DNA of 64,000 nucleotides, taken from Pseudomonas agarici (lineage in GTDB: Bacteria; Pseudomonadota; Gammaproteobacteria; Pseudomonadales; Pseudomonadaceae). Both the position numbers and the translations under genes were made by a program. Location of the stretch: contig NZ_FOAR01000011.1 in the NCBI RefSeq assembly GCF_900109755.1, forward strand, positions 1 to 64,000. Reading direction: 5' to 3'. The notes beneath the pieces were generated by a model, which had not been told where the DNA came from, did no database searches, and saw only the letters and a program-made list of their open reading frames with translations. Position 1 is the stretch's first letter. Each line of letters begins with the position of its first letter. Positions 1-10,879 of this stretch are shown piece after piece.

Positions 1-1
1 C

Positions 2-97
2 TTCCAGCAGGGCGCGACCTTCCCCGAAATAGAAGGCAGCGACTACGGCCTGACGTTCTGGCAGTGGAGCCCGGACCAATCCAACCCGACGCTGTGA
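2..97 (+). CDS. C-terminal end of an unidentified protein (partial)
   Basis: An open frame enters from outside the window and stops with TGA at 95-97, leaving 31 codons. The tail is rich in aromatic and acidic residues (it contains LTFWQW) and shows no motif that I recognise. It converges on pnp, with a strong hairpin between them. The family cannot be assigned from this fragment. Confidence 0.5.
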   Translation, partial: FQQGATFPEIEGSDYGLTFWQWSPDQSNPTL

Positions 98-235
98 ACA
101 ATAGGACACGAGGACAAACTTGCCCAGCCTTTCTGCTGCATTCAGCGCAAGGAGCACAAATTTATTTTTCAGCTTGCACCTCCACCTCACCAGCGTAGTC
201 AAACTGGTTGCGCTACGCGCCATGTTTGGCGCACC

Positions 236-270
236 AATAAAAATGCCAGTCAGCTTAACTGACTGGCATT
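236..270 (-). terminator. Intrinsic terminator of pnp
   Basis: A perfect 12-bp stem (AATGCCAGTCAG / CTGACTGGCATT, 242-253 and 259-270) has a 5-nt loop. Read on the minus strand it is followed by a T run, placing it just downstream of the pnp stop codon. Confidence 0.85.
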
Positions 271-313
271 AGCCCCGAAGGGTGGTGTTTCTCAGCGAGA
301 AGTCGAAACGCGC

Positions 314-2419
314 TTAAGCGCCCGACGCCTTAGCTGCTGCGACGTCCTTGATGGACAGCTTGATACGGCCACGGTTGTCCACGTCCAGCACCAGTACTTC
401 AACTTCCTGCCCTTCCTTCAGGATGTCGGTCACTTTCTCTACGCGAGCGTCGCTCAGCATGGAGATGTGTACCAGACCGTCCTTGCCCGGCAGGATGTTG
501 ACGAACGCGCCAAAGTCAACGATGCGCTCGACCTTGCCGACGTAGATCTTGCCGATTTCAGCCTCGGCGGTGATGCTCAGGACGCGTTGGCGTGCAGCCT
601 CGGCAGCTTCCTTGCTTTCACCGAAGATCTTGATCGAACCGTCGTCTTCGATATCAATCGAAGCCTTGGTTTCTTCGCAGATCGCACGGATGGTCGCGCC
701 GCCCTTACCGATGACATCACGGATTTTGTCGGTGTCGATTTTCATCGCGATCATGGTTGGGGCGTTTTCCGACAGCTCGGTACGCGATTGACCAATGATC
801 TGGTTCATCTGGCCGAGGATGTTCAGGCGCGCTTCCAGGGCTTGGCCCAGGGCGATTTCCATGATCTCTTCGGTGATGCCCTTGATCTTGATGTCCATCT
901 GCAGCGCGGTAACGCCCTTGGCGGTACCGGCTACCTTGAAGTCCATGTCACCCAGGTGGTCTTCGTCACCCAGGATGTCGGTCAACACGGCGAATTTCTC
1001 GCCCTCTTTAACCAGACCCATGGCGATACCAGCAACCGGCGCCTTCATCGGCACACCAGCGTCCATCAGGGCTAGGGAAGCACCACAGACCGAAGCCATG
1101 GAGCTCGAACCGTTGGATTCAGTGATTTCCGATACCACACGGATGGTGTATGGGAACTCGGCGGCATCCGGCAGCATGGCCTGGACCGAACGGCGCGCCA
1201 GGCGACCGTGACCGATTTCACGACGACCGGCACCGCCCATGCGACCACATTCGCCCACCGAAAACGGCGGGAAGTTGTAGTGCAACATGAAGGGGTCTTT
1301 TTTCTCGCCTTCCAGGGTGTCCAGCAACTGTGCATCACGGGCGGTGCCCAGCGTGGCAACAACCAGGGCCTGGGTTTCGCCACGGGTGAACAGGGCCGAA
1401 CCGTGGGTCTTTGGCAGAACACCGACTTCGATGTTCAGAGGGCGCACGGTGCGGGTGTCACGACCATCGATACGTGGCTTGCCGTTGACGATGTTTTCGC
1501 GAACGGTGCGGTATTCGATTTCACCGAAAGCGGCTTTGACGTCGCTCGAGGAAGGCTGGCCTTCTTCGCCCGACAGTTTGGCAACCACCTGGTCTTTCAG
1601 TTCGCCCAGGCGAGCGTAACGGTCGGCCTTGACGGTAATGGTGTAGGCCTGGGAGATCGCTTCGCCGAACTCGGCGCGGATAGCACCCAGCAGTTCGCTG
1701 GCTTCTGCCTGGGGAGCCCAGGTCCAGGTGGGCTTGGCAGCTTCGGCGGCCAGCTCTTTGACCGCCTGGATAACCACTTGGAATTCGTCGTGGGCAAACA
1801 GCACGGCGCCCAGCATCTGGTCTTCGGTCAGCTCTTTGGCTTCCGATTCAACCATCAATACGGCTTCCGAAGTACCGGCCACGACCATGTCCAGGCTCGA
1901 GGCTTTCAGTTGTTCGTAAGTTGGGTTCAGCAGGTAGCCGGTGCTTTCGTGGAAAGCCACGCGAGCGGCGCCGATCGGGCCGTCGAAAGGAATACCGGAG
2001 ATGGCCAGGGCCGCCGAAGTGCCGATCATCGCAGCGATGTCCGGATCGGTTTTCTTGCTGGTGGAGACGACGGTGCAGACAACCTGCACTTCGTTCATGA
2101 AACCTTCAGGGAACAGCGGGCGGATCGGACGGTCGATCAGGCGCGAAGTCAGGGTTTCTTTTTCGGAAGGACGGCCTTCACGCTTGAAGAAGCCGCCAGG
2201 GATCTTGCCGGCAGCGTAGGTCTTTTCCTGGTAGTGCACGGACAGAGGGAAGAAGCCCTTGCCCGGATCCGCTTGCTTGGCACCGACAACGGTCACCAAT
2301 ACGCTGACGTCGTTGTCAACGGTGACCAGCACCGCGCCGGAGGCCTGACGAGCGATACGGCCAGTCTCGAGGGTAACGGTCGACTGACCGAACTGGAATT
2401 TTTTGATTACCGGGTTCAC
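314..2419 (-). CDS. pnp: Polyribonucleotide nucleotidyltransferase (PNPase)
   Basis: This 3'-5' exoribonuclease uses phosphate to release nucleoside diphosphates from RNA and is a core subunit of the RNA degradosome. The 701-aa product has the standard order: a first RNase PH domain (about 15-145), a helical linker, a second RNase PH domain carrying [11 protein letters not shown] and the metal-binding [10 protein letters not shown] region, a KH domain with the IGKGG loop (about 555-615), and an S1 domain (about 622-690) with [12 protein letters not shown]. Length is normal. It lies downstream of rpsO on the same strand, as in most gammaproteobacteria, but a 370-bp gap holding a palindromic repeat element separates the two here. 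Confidence 0.98.
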   Translation of the reverse strand: MNPVIKKFQFGQSTVTLETGRIARQASGAVLVTVDNDVSVLVTVVGAKQADPGKGFFPLSVHYQEKTYAAGKIPGGFFKREGRPSEKETLTSRLIDRPIRPLFPEGFMNEVQVVCTVVSTSKKTDPDIAAMIGTSAALAISGIPFDGPIGAARVAFHESTGYLLNPTYEQLKASSLDMVVAGTSEAVLMVESEAKELTEDQMLGAVLFAHDEFQVVIQAVKELAAEAAKPTWTWAPQAEASELLGAIRAEFGEAISQAYTITVKADRYARLGELKDQVVAKLSGEEGQPSSSDVKAAFGEIEYRTVRENIVNGKPRIDGRDTRTVRPLNIEVGVLPKTHGSALFTRGETQALVVATLGTARDAQLLDTLEGEKKDPFMLHYNFPPFSVGECGRMGGAGRREIGHGRLARRSVQAMLPDAAEFPYTIRVVSEITESNGSSSMASVCGASLALMDAGVPMKAPVAGIAMGLVKEGEKFAVLTDILGDEDHLGDMDFKVAGTAKGVTALQMDIKIKGITEEIMEIALGQALEARLNILGQMNQIIGQSRTELSENAPTMIAMKIDTDKIRDVIGKGGATIRAICEETKASIDIEDDGSIKIFGESKEAAEAARQRVLSITAEAEIGKIYVGKVERIVDFGAFVNILPGKDGLVHISMLSDARVEKVTDILKEGQEVEVLVLDVDNRGRIKLSIKDVAAAKASGA

Positions 2420-2550
2420 GGTGTCCTACCTTCTTTTGTGGCTCTTGGGGGAACTTGTCTTCTTGCGAAATTCTTGGGCAACGCCGGGAATCGGCCCGAC
2501 TGTCATTGTCCGGATGCTATCTTCGGGTAAAGCAGGTACTCAGATAAAAC

Positions 2551-2713
2551 CAGTGGCCTGGGCGGTTAAGTTCGTTAGCTCGAATTCGCAGGCCACACGT
2601 CCATGGCCAAGGCGCTGTGACGAGTCATAGCCGGTTATGGCAAGGAGCAGTAGCACCGATCAGGGGCTGGTGGCACTGAAATTGACTCACAGCACTAGCC
2701 ACACAGACCACTA
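2551..2713. repeat. 163-bp hairpin-forming (MITE-like) element, copy 1
   Basis: This copy lies between rpsO and pnp. It is the same length as the copy at 29868-30030 and shares an identical central block (starting CCATGGCCAAGGCGCTGTGA and running through GAGTCATAGCC) and the motif GTTCGTTAGCTC near one end. Its ends are imperfect inverted repeats (CAGTGGCCTG against the complement of CAGACCACTA), and inner arms also pair. No reading frame is apparent. It occupies most of the 371-bp gap between the genes, so rpsO-pnp readthrough RNA would contain the folded element. Confidence 0.75.
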
Positions 2714-2790
2714 AAGGCCGGAAGCTTGCCATGTGCCGGCGAACAACCCGCTGACACACAGCAAACAACCAGCCTTAGTGCCATCGCTGA

Positions 2791-3060
2791 TTAGCGACGC
2801 AGACCCAGGCGACCGATCAGAGCGCTGTAACGGCTTACGTCTTTGCCTTTCAGGTAGTCCAGCAGCTTACGACGCTGGTTAACCATGCGGATCAGACCAC
2901 GACGGGAGTGGTGATCTTTACCGTTGGCCTTGAAGTGACCTTGCAGTTTGTTGATGTTGGCGGTCAGCAGTGCAACCTGCACTTCTGGCGAACCCGTATC
3001 ACCAACAGCTTGCTGGTAGTCGGTAACGATTTGAGCTTTTTCTTCAACGCTGAGAGCCAT
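2791..3060 (-). CDS. rpsO: 30S ribosomal protein S15
   Basis: This is a primary 16S rRNA-binding protein of the 30S platform that also contacts the 23S rRNA in bridge B4. The 89-aa product is full length and carries the conserved segments [21 protein letters not shown] and DHHSRRGL that bind the three-way junction of helices 20-22. ATG at 3060 follows an AAGGA-type ribosome binding site. The gene sits between truB and pnp, in the usual order. S15 autoregulates its own translation in E. coli through leader structure, and a 10-bp hairpin lies just upstream here. Confidence 0.98.
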   Translation of the reverse strand: MALSVEEKAQIVTDYQQAVGDTGSPEVQVALLTANINKLQGHFKANGKDHHSRRGLIRMVNQRRKLLDYLKGKDVSRYSALIGRLGLRR

Positions 3061-3079
3061 GAGGCAATCCTTTTATCAG

Positions 3080-3104
3080 GAAACTGTTTCAAGAAAACAG
3101 TTTC
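3080..3104 (-). promoter_or_regulatory. Hairpin in the rpsO leader
   Basis: A perfect 10-bp inverted repeat (GAAACTGTTT / AAACAGTTTC) with a 5-nt loop lies about 20 nt upstream of the rpsO start codon, immediately before the ribosome binding site. No T run follows, so it is more likely a leader structure or RNA-processing signal than a terminator. A regulatory role by S15 is inference. Confidence 0.45.
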
Positions 3105-3202
3105 AACAGGCCAGGGACAAATCCCTGTATCTATAAATGAGCAGTGACCGCGCCTGTTGACAGCCACCCTCGCCAACCCGCTATGACGCGGGCTGGTTTC
3201 GG

Positions 3203-4120
3203 TCATTCTGACCGAATCAGTCGACGCGGCGCGATGCGCCCGTCTTCGCTCACTTCACCGATACCGATAAAGCGACCGTTATGATCCTGCACCCGTACCA
3301 TGCCGAACTTCGGCGCATCCGGGGCACGTACCGGTTGGCCGTTGAGCCAATAGAACGCGCTGTGTTCCGAGAATTGCAACAACGGCCAGTCCTGCAGACC
3401 GCTGTCTGACGGCATCAGGAAGCGGTCGACTGCCTCATTGCCACCTTCGGCGTGCACCGCTTCCAGCTCTTCGAGCGTGACCGTCTGCGCCAGGGTGAAA
3501 GGTCCGGCCTGGGTCCGTCGCAGTCTGGCAACGTAGGCGCCACAACCGAGTTTCTCACCGATGTCCTCCACCAGGGTACGGATATAGGTACCCTTGCTAC
3601 AGTCCACCGCCAGTTGGGCAGTATCACCCTCGCACGCCAGTAATTCCAAGCGCGTAATAGTAACAGAACGCGGTTCGCGCTCCACTACTTCCCCCGCACG
3701 AGCCAACTTGTAAAGTGGCTGTCCGTCACGTTTGAGCGCCGAGTACATCGGCGGTATCTGGCTGATTTTCCCACGAAAATCCGGCAAGAGCGCTTCGATA
3801 TCGGCACGACCAACGGTCACCGGACGAGTCCGCAAAACTTCGCCTTCGGCGTCCGCGGTGGTGGTGGTCTTGCCCAACTGCATCTGGGTTTCATAACCCT
3901 TGTCGGAATCGAGCAGGTATTGCGAGAATTTGGTCGCCTCGCCGAAGCACAATGGCAGCACGCCGGTAGCTAACGGATCGAGGCTACCGGTGTGACCGGC
4001 CTTCTCGGCGTTAAGCAACCAGCGAACCTTTTGCAGCGCGGCATTGGAGGTAAACCCCAGTGGTTTGTCGAGCAGGATGATACCGCTGACGTTACGACGG
4101 ATACGCTTGACCTGAGCCAC
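3203..4120 (-). CDS. truB: tRNA pseudouridine(55) synthase TruB
   Basis: The enzyme isomerises U55 to pseudouridine in the T loop of elongator tRNAs and also acts as a tRNA chaperone. The 305-aa protein shows the catalytic motif GSLDPLATG with the nucleophile at Asp48, the SKGTYIRTL segment near residue 175, and a C-terminal PUA-like region (about 245-305). It starts 3 nt after the rbfA stop codon, so the two are translationally close and belong to the nusA-infB-rbfA-truB ribosome-biogenesis operon. Length and motifs are normal. Confidence 0.97.
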   Translation of the reverse strand: MAQVKRIRRNVSGIILLDKPLGFTSNAALQKVRWLLNAEKAGHTGSLDPLATGVLPLCFGEATKFSQYLLDSDKGYETQMQLGKTTTTADAEGEVLRTRPVTVGRADIEALLPDFRGKISQIPPMYSALKRDGQPLYKLARAGEVVEREPRSVTITRLELLACEGDTAQLAVDCSKGTYIRTLVEDIGEKLGCGAYVARLRRTQAGPFTLAQTVTLEELEAVHAEGGNEAVDRFLMPSDSGLQDWPLLQFSEHSAFYWLNGQPVRAPDAPKFGMVRVQDHNGRFIGIGEVSEDGRIAPRRLIRSE

Positions 4121-4123
4121 CGA

Positions 4124-4540
4124 TTACTCCCGGTCGTCTGCTGGAGGATTGCCTTGCGGAGCCTCATCGCCGACATGCTGGCTGTCTTCGGCCACGGCAC
4201 GCTCGATCAACGCCGACAGATGCGCGCCACGCACGACGCTTTCGTCGTAGTGGAAGTGCAACTGCGGCACGCTGCGCAGCTTCATCTCGCGGGCCAGTTG
4301 CATGCGCAGAAAGCCGGCCGCCGCGTTGAGCACCTTGATGCTCTGGGCGATATCGTCCGGGTTGTCCTGGCCCATCACAGTGATGAAGATCTTCGCGTGG
4401 CCGACGTCACGGCTGACGTCGACAGCAGTGATGGTGACCAGGCCGACGCGCGGGTCCTTGACTTCACGACGGATCAGTTGCGCCAGTTCACGCTGCATCT
4501 GATCGCCGATACGTTGGGTACGGCTGTATTCTTTTGCCAT
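4124..4540 (-). CDS. rbfA: Ribosome-binding factor A
   Basis: RbfA is a single-domain KH-like protein that binds the immature 30S subunit, helps process the 5' end of 16S rRNA, and is needed for cold adaptation. The 138-aa product begins [20 protein letters not shown] and keeps the helix-kink-helix region near [14 protein letters not shown] and the following [13 protein letters not shown] strand. It lies between infB and truB. The spacer to infB is about 157 nt and contains two hairpins. Confidence 0.96.
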   Translation of the reverse strand: MAKEYSRTQRIGDQMQRELAQLIRREVKDPRVGLVTITAVDVSRDVGHAKIFITVMGQDNPDDIAQSIKVLNAAAGFLRMQLAREMKLRSVPQLHFHYDESVVRGAHLSALIERAVAEDSQHVGDEAPQGNPPADDRE

Positions 4541-4562
4541 GTCTTGTTACCTGTTACTGCCC

Positions 4563-4628
4563 CACGGTGAAACCCGTGTGGTCTGAAAGCGGCAAACGCC
4601 CGGCCAGGCAGAAGCCGGACCGGGCGTT
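4563..4628 (-). terminator. Two hairpins between infB and rbfA
   Basis: One stem pairs AACGCCCGG (4594-4602) with CCGGGCGTT (4620-4628); a smaller one pairs CACGG with CCGTG (about 4563-4579). Both lie downstream of the infB stop codon. Neither has a clean T run, so partial termination or RNase processing inside the operon is more likely than full termination. Confidence 0.45.
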
Positions 4629-4697
4629 GCGTTTAGAGTCCGGGACGACCCGAGCCGCGAACTGCGGCGGGCCATCGCGGCTCTTGAAGCGTGCGAG

Positions 4698-7223
4698 TCA
4701 GAGGCTGCGAGCAACCTGAACCTTCTCGAAGACTTCGATCTTGTCACCGACCTTGACGTCGTTGTAGCTCTTCACGCCGATACCGCATTCCATGCCGGCA
4801 CGCACTTCGGAGGCATCGTCCTTGAAGCGGCGCAGGGATTCCAGCTCGCCTTCGAAGATCACGATGTCTTCACGCAGCACGCGGATCGGACGATTACGGT
4901 GTACGGTACCTTCGATCACCATGCAACCGGCGATTGCGCCGAACTTCGGCGAACGGAACACATCGCGAACTTCGGCCACACCCAGGATGTTTTCCCGGAC
5001 ATCGCTGCCCAGCATACCGGTCAAGGCTTTCTTGACGTCTTCGATGATGTCGTAGATCACGTTGTAGTAACGCATATCCAGACCTTCCTGCTCGACGATC
5101 TTGCGTGCGCCAGCATCGGCGCGCACGTTGAAGCCGAACAGTACCGCGCTGGAGGCCAGCGCCAGGTTGGCGTCGGACTCGGTGATACCACCGACGCCGC
5201 CACCGACCACACGCACTTGCACTTCATCGTTACCCAAGCCGTTGAGCGCGCCTTGCAGCGCTTCCAACGAACCACGGACGTCGGATTTGAGGACGATGTT
5301 GAGCGTCTTCTTCTCTTCCTGGCCCATGTTCTCGAAGATGTTTTCCAGCTTGCCGGCGTGGGCGCGAGCCAGCTTGACTTCGCGGAACTTGCCTTGACGG
5401 AACAGCGCCACTTCACGGGCTTTCTTCTCGTCGGCCACCACGCTCATCTCGTCGCCCGCATCCGGGGTCCCGTCCAGGCCGAGGATCTCGACCGGAATGG
5501 AAGGACCGGCTTCCTTGATCGGCTTGCCGTTCTCGTCGAGCATGGCCCGTACACGGCCATAGTTGGAACCGACCAGAACCATGTCGCCTTGGCGCAGGGT
5601 ACCGTCCTGGACCAGTACGGTTGCCACCGGGCCACGACCTTTGTCCAGACGCGATTCAACCACCACCCCACGGCCAGGCGCCGAAGGCGTTGCCTTGAGC
5701 TCCAGGACCTCGGCTTGTAGCAGAACGGCTTCGAGCAGTTCGTCAACGCCAGTACCGACTTTCGCCGAAACTGGAACGAACGGCGTATCACCGCCCCACT
5801 CTTCCGAGGTCACGCCGTGAACCGACAGTTCGCTACGGATGCGATCGAGGTCGGCACCCGGCTTGTCGATCTTGTTCACCGCCACCACTAGTGGAACGCC
5901 AGCCGCGACGGCGTGCTGAACGGCTTCGATGGTCTGTGGCATCACGCCATCGTCCGCCGCCACCACCAGGATCACGATGTCGGTCGCCTTGGCGCCACGA
6001 GCACGCATGGCGGTAAACGCAGCGTGACCCGGGGTGTCGAGGAAGGTGACCATGCCGCGCTCGGTTTCAACGTGGTACGCACCGATGTGCTGGGTGATAC
6101 CGCCGGCTTCGCCTGCCGCTACCTTGGCACGACGGATATAGTCGAGCAGGGACGTCTTACCGTGGTCGACGTGGCCCATGACGGTCACGACCGGGGCACG
6201 CGAGAACGCCTCACCTTCGAACTTCAGGGACTCGGCCAGGGAATCTTCCAGGGCGGTGTCGCTGACCAGGGTCACTTTGTGGCCCAGTTCTTCAGCAACC
6301 AACTGGGCAGTTTCCTGATCCAGTACCTGGTTGATGGTGGCCGGAGTGCCCAGCTTGAACATGAACTTGATGATTTCAGCCGCTTTGACCGACATCTGCT
6401 GAGCGAGATCGCCGACAGTGATGGTCTCGCCGATCTTCACTTCACGCACGATAGGGCCGGTTGGGCTCTGGAAACCGTGGGCATTGCGTTTCTTCAGCTT
6501 GGCCTTGCCGCGACCGCCACGACGGAAACCGTCGCTCTCTTCGTCGGTAGTGCGCGGAGCCACACGTGGCGCCGGCGCCTTTTCCTTGACCGAAGCACGA
6601 TGCGGGGCGTTCTTGCGTTCGCCATCGCCACCACCGCTACGACGATTGCTATCGTCGGCGCGAGGCTTGTCCGGGCGGCGCGGTTCTTCACGCTTGCGGG
6701 TGTCGGCTGCAGGTGCGGGTGCGGCAACCGGTGCTTCACGCACAGGTTCGGCAGCCACCACCGGTGCGGCAACCGGCTCAACCGAAGGGACCGCCACCGG
6801 AGCAGGAGCAGGCTGTTGACGCGCCTCTTCTTCGGCGCGACGCTTGGCTTCTTCTTCAGCCTTGCGGCGAGCCGCATTTTCCACGGCGCGACGTTCTTCA
6901 AGCTCGCGCTTGCGTTCGGCTTCGATTTCTTCCGGGCTGCGTTGTACGAAGACTTTCTTCTTGCGTACTTCAACGCTGATGCTCTTGCTACCCGCAACAC
7001 GCAGGGTGCTGGTGGTCTTGCGCTGCAATGTGATCTTGCGCGGTTCTTCCACTTTCGCCTTGTGGCTGCTTTTCAAGTGAGTCAGCAAAGACTGCTTCTC
7101 ACTGTCGCTCACACCTTCATCGGCGGCGGTGTGCGGCAGACCTGCCTCACGCATCTGCTGCAACAGGCGCTCTACCGGTGTTTTGACCTCATCGGCCAGT
7201 TGTTTCACCGTGACTTGCGTCAT
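4698..7223 (-). CDS. infB: Translation initiation factor IF-2
   Basis: IF-2 is the GTPase that brings fMet-tRNA to the 30S subunit and promotes subunit joining. The 841-aa protein has an IF2-N domain at the start, a long Arg/Glu/Ala/Pro-rich linker (about 90-245), a second IF2-N module (about 260-320), and the G domain with G1 GHVDHGKT at 350-357, [22 protein letters not shown] and SAK. The beta-barrel domains and C-terminal fMet-tRNA-binding domain follow. It is 27 nt downstream of nusA. No in-frame truncation or unusual residue is seen. Confidence 0.98.
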   Translation of the reverse strand: MTQVTVKQLADEVKTPVERLLQQMREAGLPHTAADEGVSDSEKQSLLTHLKSSHKAKVEEPRKITLQRKTTSTLRVAGSKSISVEVRKKKVFVQRSPEEIEAERKRELEERRAVENAARRKAEEEAKRRAEEEARQQPAPAPVAVPSVEPVAAPVVAAEPVREAPVAAPAPAADTRKREEPRRPDKPRADDSNRRSGGGDGERKNAPHRASVKEKAPAPRVAPRTTDEESDGFRRGGRGKAKLKKRNAHGFQSPTGPIVREVKIGETITVGDLAQQMSVKAAEIIKFMFKLGTPATINQVLDQETAQLVAEELGHKVTLVSDTALEDSLAESLKFEGEAFSRAPVVTVMGHVDHGKTSLLDYIRRAKVAAGEAGGITQHIGAYHVETERGMVTFLDTPGHAAFTAMRARGAKATDIVILVVAADDGVMPQTIEAVQHAVAAGVPLVVAVNKIDKPGADLDRIRSELSVHGVTSEEWGGDTPFVPVSAKVGTGVDELLEAVLLQAEVLELKATPSAPGRGVVVESRLDKGRGPVATVLVQDGTLRQGDMVLVGSNYGRVRAMLDENGKPIKEAGPSIPVEILGLDGTPDAGDEMSVVADEKKAREVALFRQGKFREVKLARAHAGKLENIFENMGQEEKKTLNIVLKSDVRGSLEALQGALNGLGNDEVQVRVVGGGVGGITESDANLALASSAVLFGFNVRADAGARKIVEQEGLDMRYYNVIYDIIEDVKKALTGMLGSDVRENILGVAEVRDVFRSPKFGAIAGCMVIEGTVHRNRPIRVLREDIVIFEGELESLRRFKDDASEVRAGMECGIGVKSYNDVKVGDKIEVFEKVQVARSL

Positions 7224-7250
7224 GCACTTCTCTCCTCAGGCCGCGCCTAA

Positions 7251-8732
7251 TTACTCGAACCAGTGGGCTCGGGCGGCCATGATCAACTTGCCGGCACGAT
7301 CGTCGTCGATGCCGTCGATGTCGAGCAGATCGTCAATAGACTGCTCGGCCAGGTCTTCGCGGGTAATTACGCCGCGCACCGCCAGTTCCATCGCCAAATC
7401 CTTGTCCATACCCTCAAGCGAGAGCAGGTCTTCGGCCGGATGGGCGTCTGCCAGCTTTTCCTCAGTAGCGATGGCTTTAGTCAACAAGCGATCCTTGGCA
7501 CGAGCGCGAAGCTCGTTGACGATGTCTTCGTCAAAGCCGTCGATGTTGAGCATTTCTTCCAACGGTACGTAGGCAATCTCTTCCAGGCTGGTGAAACCTT
7601 CATCGACCAGCACCTGTGCCAGCTCTTCGTCGACTTCCAGCTCGTCGATGAAGTTGCGCAGGATGTCACCGGTTTCTGCCTGTTGCTTAGCCTGGATGTC
7701 CGATTCGGTCATCACGTTCAGGGTCCAGCCAGTCAGCAGGCTGGCCAGACGCACGTTCTGACCGCCGCGACCAATGGCCTGAGCCAGATTGTCTGCGCCG
7801 ACAGCGATGTCCATGGCATGGGCATCCTCGTCAACGATAATTGCCGCGACTTCAGCCGGCGACATGGCGTTGATCACGAACTGCGCCGGGTTATCGTCCC
7901 ACAGGACGATATCCACACGCTCGCCACCCAACTCGCCGGACACGGCCTGGACACGCGAACCACGCATGCCGATGCACGCGCCCTGCGGGTCGATGCGCTT
8001 GTCCTTGGAGCGGACGGCGATCTTGGCACGCGAGCCCGGATCACGGGAGGCGGCCATGACTTCGATCAGCCCTTCGGCGATTTCCGGCACCTCGATGCGG
8101 AACAGCTCGATCAGCATTTCCGGCGCGGTACGCGACAGGATCAGCTGAGGGCCACGGTTCTCGGTACGGATTTCCTTGAGCAGCGCACGAACCCGCACAC
8201 CGACCCGGAACGTCTCGCGGGAAATGATGTCCTCACGCGCCAGCAACGCCTCGGCATTGTTACCCAGGTCAACGATGACGTTGTCGCGAGTGACCTTCTT
8301 CACGGTACCGGAGATGATTTCCCCCAGGCGCTCACGATAGGCGTCGACGACCTGAGCACGCTCGGCCTCGCGGACTTTCTGCACAATGACTTGCTTGGCG
8401 GTCTGAGCAGCGATGCGACCAAACTCGATGGACTCGATCTTTTCTTCAACAACATCGCCGACTTGTGCGCCAGGGTGGGTCAACGCGACCTTGCTTGGCC
8501 AGGTTTCCACGGCCGGATCATCCAGATCGGCCTCCTCGACGACAGTCCAACGACGGAAAGTCTCATAGGCACCCGTGTGGCGATTGATTTCCACACGCAG
8601 GTCGACTTCGTCCTCAAAACGCTTTTTGGTAGCAGTGGCCAAGGCCACTTCCAGTGCTTCAAAAATTACGCTTGCCGGTACACCCTTTTCATTGGATACC
8701 GACTCAACAACCAGCAATACTTCTTTGCTCAT
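7251..8732 (-). CDS. nusA: Transcription termination/antitermination factor NusA
   Basis: NusA binds RNA polymerase and modulates pausing, intrinsic termination and antitermination. The start is set at [16 protein letters not shown], giving 493 aa; an upstream in-frame ATG would add seven residues with no family support. Domains in order are the polymerase-binding N domain, S1 (about 135-200), two KH domains (with [11 protein letters not shown] and [11 protein letters not shown]), and two acidic helix-hairpin-helix repeats at the C-terminus ([15 protein letters not shown] and [15 protein letters not shown]). It lies between rimP and infB in the conserved operon. Confidence 0.98.
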   Translation of the reverse strand: MSKEVLLVVESVSNEKGVPASVIFEALEVALATATKKRFEDEVDLRVEINRHTGAYETFRRWTVVEEADLDDPAVETWPSKVALTHPGAQVGDVVEEKIESIEFGRIAAQTAKQVIVQKVREAERAQVVDAYRERLGEIISGTVKKVTRDNVIVDLGNNAEALLAREDIISRETFRVGVRVRALLKEIRTENRGPQLILSRTAPEMLIELFRIEVPEIAEGLIEVMAASRDPGSRAKIAVRSKDKRIDPQGACIGMRGSRVQAVSGELGGERVDIVLWDDNPAQFVINAMSPAEVAAIIVDEDAHAMDIAVGADNLAQAIGRGGQNVRLASLLTGWTLNVMTESDIQAKQQAETGDILRNFIDELEVDEELAQVLVDEGFTSLEEIAYVPLEEMLNIDGFDEDIVNELRARAKDRLLTKAIATEEKLADAHPAEDLLSLEGMDKDLAMELAVRGVITREDLAEQSIDDLLDIDGIDDDRAGKLIMAARAHWFE

Positions 8733-8779
8733 CGTACGCCTCGCCTTTCGCAAGCCATTGGATCCGCGGGATCCGCGTC

Positions 8780-9238
8780 TCAGTCAAAACTGGGAATAAT
8801 GTTGGCCTTGTCGATCAAATCGATCGGCAACAGAAACTCGTGATCTTCTACCTGCACCACAATGTCCTGTTCTTCCACTCCGCGCAGAAGGCCCTGAAAA
8901 TTACGTCGACCTTCAAAGGGCGAGCGCAACCTTATTTTCACTTGATCACCGGCATGCGAGGCAAACTGTTCAAGGGTGAACAGCGGGCGTTCCATGCCAG
9001 GAGAGGAAACTTCAAGCGTGTATTCAGTGGTGATCGGATCTTCGACATCCAGCACGCCGCTGAGCTGGCGGCTGACAATGGCGCAGTCATCTACCAGTAC
9101 ACCACCTTCTTTATCGATATAAACGCGTAACACGGAATGGCGGCCTTGAGCTGAAAACTCGATACCCCAGCATTCATAGCCAAGGGCCACGACCACCGGG
9201 GCCAACAAGGCCTGCAACTGTTCTAGCTTGCTCGACAC
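8780..9238 (-). CDS. rimP: Ribosome maturation factor RimP
   Basis: RimP is needed for 30S maturation and binds free 30S subunits. The best start is the GTG at 9236-9238 (protein beginning [11 protein letters not shown] after the initiator), because GAGGGG lies at the right distance upstream and the resulting 152 aa match the family length. Two in-frame upstream ATGs would add 7 or 15 residues. The sequence shows the two-domain RimP layout, with [14 protein letters not shown] in the N domain and the [16 protein letters not shown] segment joining to the Sm-like C domain. It is the first gene of the rimP-nusA-infB operon, downstream of two tRNA genes. Confidence 0.95.
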   Translation of the reverse strand: MSSKLEQLQALLAPVVVALGYECWGIEFSAQGRHSVLRVYIDKEGGVLVDDCAIVSRQLSGVLDVEDPITTEYTLEVSSPGMERPLFTLEQFASHAGDQVKIRLRSPFEGRRNFQGLLRGVEEQDIVVQVEDHEFLLPIDLIDKANIIPSFD

Positions 9239-9280
9239 CTGAACCCCCTCGTGCATGTACGTGCATGCTATTGAAATAAA

Positions 9281-9303
9281 CAAAAAATGGGCGAATCGCC
9301 CAT
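9281..9303 (-). terminator. Hairpin upstream of rimP
   Basis: ATGGGCGA and TCGCCCAT form a tight palindrome, followed on the minus strand by a run of six T residues. It lies between the tRNA-fMet terminator and rimP and could stop readthrough from the tRNA genes into the rimP operon. Confidence 0.6.
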
Positions 9304-9349
9304 CCCTGAAACGCCGTCGAACAGCGGCGTCATAAAGTGTCCAGCTAAC

Positions 9350-9370
9350 AAAAAGCCCCTGAAAAGGGGC
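9350..9370 (-). terminator. Intrinsic terminator of tRNA-fMet
   Basis: A GCCCCT/AGGGGC stem with a 4-nt loop is followed on the minus strand by five T residues, about 12 nt after the tRNA CCA end. Confidence 0.85.
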
Positions 9371-9381
9371 TCCGCTAAAAC

Positions 9382-9458
<77 letters not shown>

Positions 9459-9520
9459 ACAAAGCTGGGGCGGAAGTATACGACCGATCCCTTACAGGGT
9501 CAATGTAACCTTCCACCTAC

Positions 9521-9546
9521 AAGAAAGCCCGCTACAGCGGGCTCTC
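9521..9546 (-). terminator. Hairpin downstream of tRNA-Leu
   Basis: AGCCCGCT (9526-9533) and AGCGGGCT (9536-9543) form an 8-bp stem just after the tRNA-Leu 3' end on the minus strand, followed by a TTTCTT tract. It is probably a terminator or processing site between the two tRNAs. Confidence 0.65.
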
Positions 9547-9554
9547 TTGATAAT

Positions 9555-9640
9555 TGGTACCGAGAAGGGGACTCGAACCCCTACACCCTATGGGCACAAC
9601 CACCTCAAGGTTGCGTGTCTACCAATTCCACCACCTCGGC
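9555..9640 (-). tRNA. tRNA-Leu (GAG anticodon)
   Basis: An 86-nt class II tRNA with a long variable arm and encoded CCA. The anticodon loop is CTTGAGG, giving anticodon GAG for CUC/CUU codons. Acceptor ends GCCGAGG and CTCGGTA pair as expected. It lies between secG and tRNA-fMet. Confidence 0.95.
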
Positions 9641-9669
9641 AGTACAACATTTACAACATCAAACCCGTT

Positions 9670-10053
9670 TTACTTCTGCCCAGTCGCCGGAGGTACGTCA
9701 GTCGCTGGAGTAGCCGACTTTTGCTCCTGGAGCACCGGTACATCATCAGATGCCGGTTTTTGCTTTGGCGCTTCCAACACCGCAGGACTAGGCAAACCTA
9801 CTTGAGTCAGCTCATGAGCTTTCTCTTTAGCAAAGTAACCTAACCCCAAGCTGGTTATGAAAAAAGCTGCGGCAAGTATAGCAGTAAACTTACTAAGAAA
9901 GGTAGAGGAACCTTGGCTTCCGAACACAGTATTTGAAGCACCTGCCCCGAAAGACGCACCAGCGTCCGCACCTTTACCCTGTTGCAGCAGCACCAGAGCA
10001 ACAACGCCCAGCGCACCCAACAGATGAAGAACGATCACGACTGTTTCCAGCAT
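9670..10053 (-). CDS. secG: Preprotein translocase subunit SecG
   Basis: SecG is the small inner-membrane subunit of the SecYEG channel and eases SecA-driven translocation. The start is taken at [16 protein letters not shown], giving 127 aa; an upstream in-frame start would add 16 residues that overlap tpiA. Two membrane segments are visible (about 1-24 and 52-72), separated by the conserved [19 protein letters not shown] loop. The C-terminal tail is rich in Pro, Lys and Ala. It begins four nucleotides after the tpiA stop codon. Confidence 0.95.
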   Translation of the reverse strand: MLETVVIVLHLLGALGVVALVLLQQGKGADAGASFGAGASNTVFGSQGSSTFLSKFTAILAAAFFITSLGLGYFAKEKAHELTQVGLPSPAVLEAPKQKPASDDVPVLQEQKSATPATDVPPATGQK

Positions 10054-10057
10054 TTTT

Positions 10058-10813
10058 TCAGTTTCCCGCGGCACGACAAATCGCACCGAACTCATCTGCA
10101 TTCAGGGACGCTCCACCAATGAGCCCCCCATCGATATCCGGCATGCTGAACAGTTCGACCGCATTGGCCGCCTTCACGCTGCCGCCGTATAGAAGCCGCA
10201 CACCTTGTGCGACCTCAGAATTCTCTGCCGCCAACTGCGCACGAATGGCCGCGTGCACATCCTGCGCTTGTTGCGGCGAAGCTGTCCGCCCGGTGCCAAT
10301 GGCCCAAACCGGTTCGTAAGCGATAACGGCCTTGGAAAAAGCACCGATACCCAGCTCCTCGATAATACTATGCAACTGACACGAAACCACTGCCATCGTC
10401 TCGCCGGCTTCGTGCTGCTCCAGGGTTTCCCCTACACAGAGCACCGGGATCAAACCACAAGCCTGTGCCGCCGCGAACTTGCGATTCAGAGTGGGATCCG
10501 TCTCACCTATGATCAGGCGCCGCTCGGAGTGCCCCACCAGAACCAAGGCGCAACCTGCATCGACCAACTGGCTCGGCGCAATCTCACCGGTCAGAGCGCC
10601 CTGCATGGAGTCTATCGCAGCGTTCTGCGCACCGACCGAAATCGACCTGCCTTTCAAACCTTCAATCACTTGATTGATATGCAGGCAAGACGGGAATACC
10701 GCAACATCAACAGCACTCGGTAGGGCCAGATTGCGCAGCCCTTCGATCAGCTCAGCGACGCTGGCGCGGGTACCGTGCATTTTCCAGTTACCAGCTACCA
10801 ATGGGCGACGCAT
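10058..10813 (-). CDS. tpiA: Triosephosphate isomerase
   Basis: This cytoplasmic enzyme interconverts dihydroxyacetone phosphate and glyceraldehyde 3-phosphate. The 251-aa TIM barrel has the substrate Lys in AGNWKMHG, the electrophilic His in GHSERR (about residue 96), the catalytic Glu in [11 protein letters not shown], and the phosphate-binding YGGSVKAAN near the end. It lies between glmM and secG, the usual pseudomonad order. Length and motifs are complete. Confidence 0.98.
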   Translation of the reverse strand: MRRPLVAGNWKMHGTRASVAELIEGLRNLALPSAVDVAVFPSCLHINQVIEGLKGRSISVGAQNAAIDSMQGALTGEIAPSQLVDAGCALVLVGHSERRLIIGETDPTLNRKFAAAQACGLIPVLCVGETLEQHEAGETMAVVSCQLHSIIEELGIGAFSKAVIAYEPVWAIGTGRTASPQQAQDVHAAIRAQLAAENSEVAQGVRLLYGGSVKAANAVELFSMPDIDGGLIGGASLNADEFGAICRAAGN

Positions 10814-10879
10814 GCTGTACCTCGCAGGTCAAAGTGGGCGCAGATATTACCCAACCAGATCATCACTGGCAAGCCGAAT

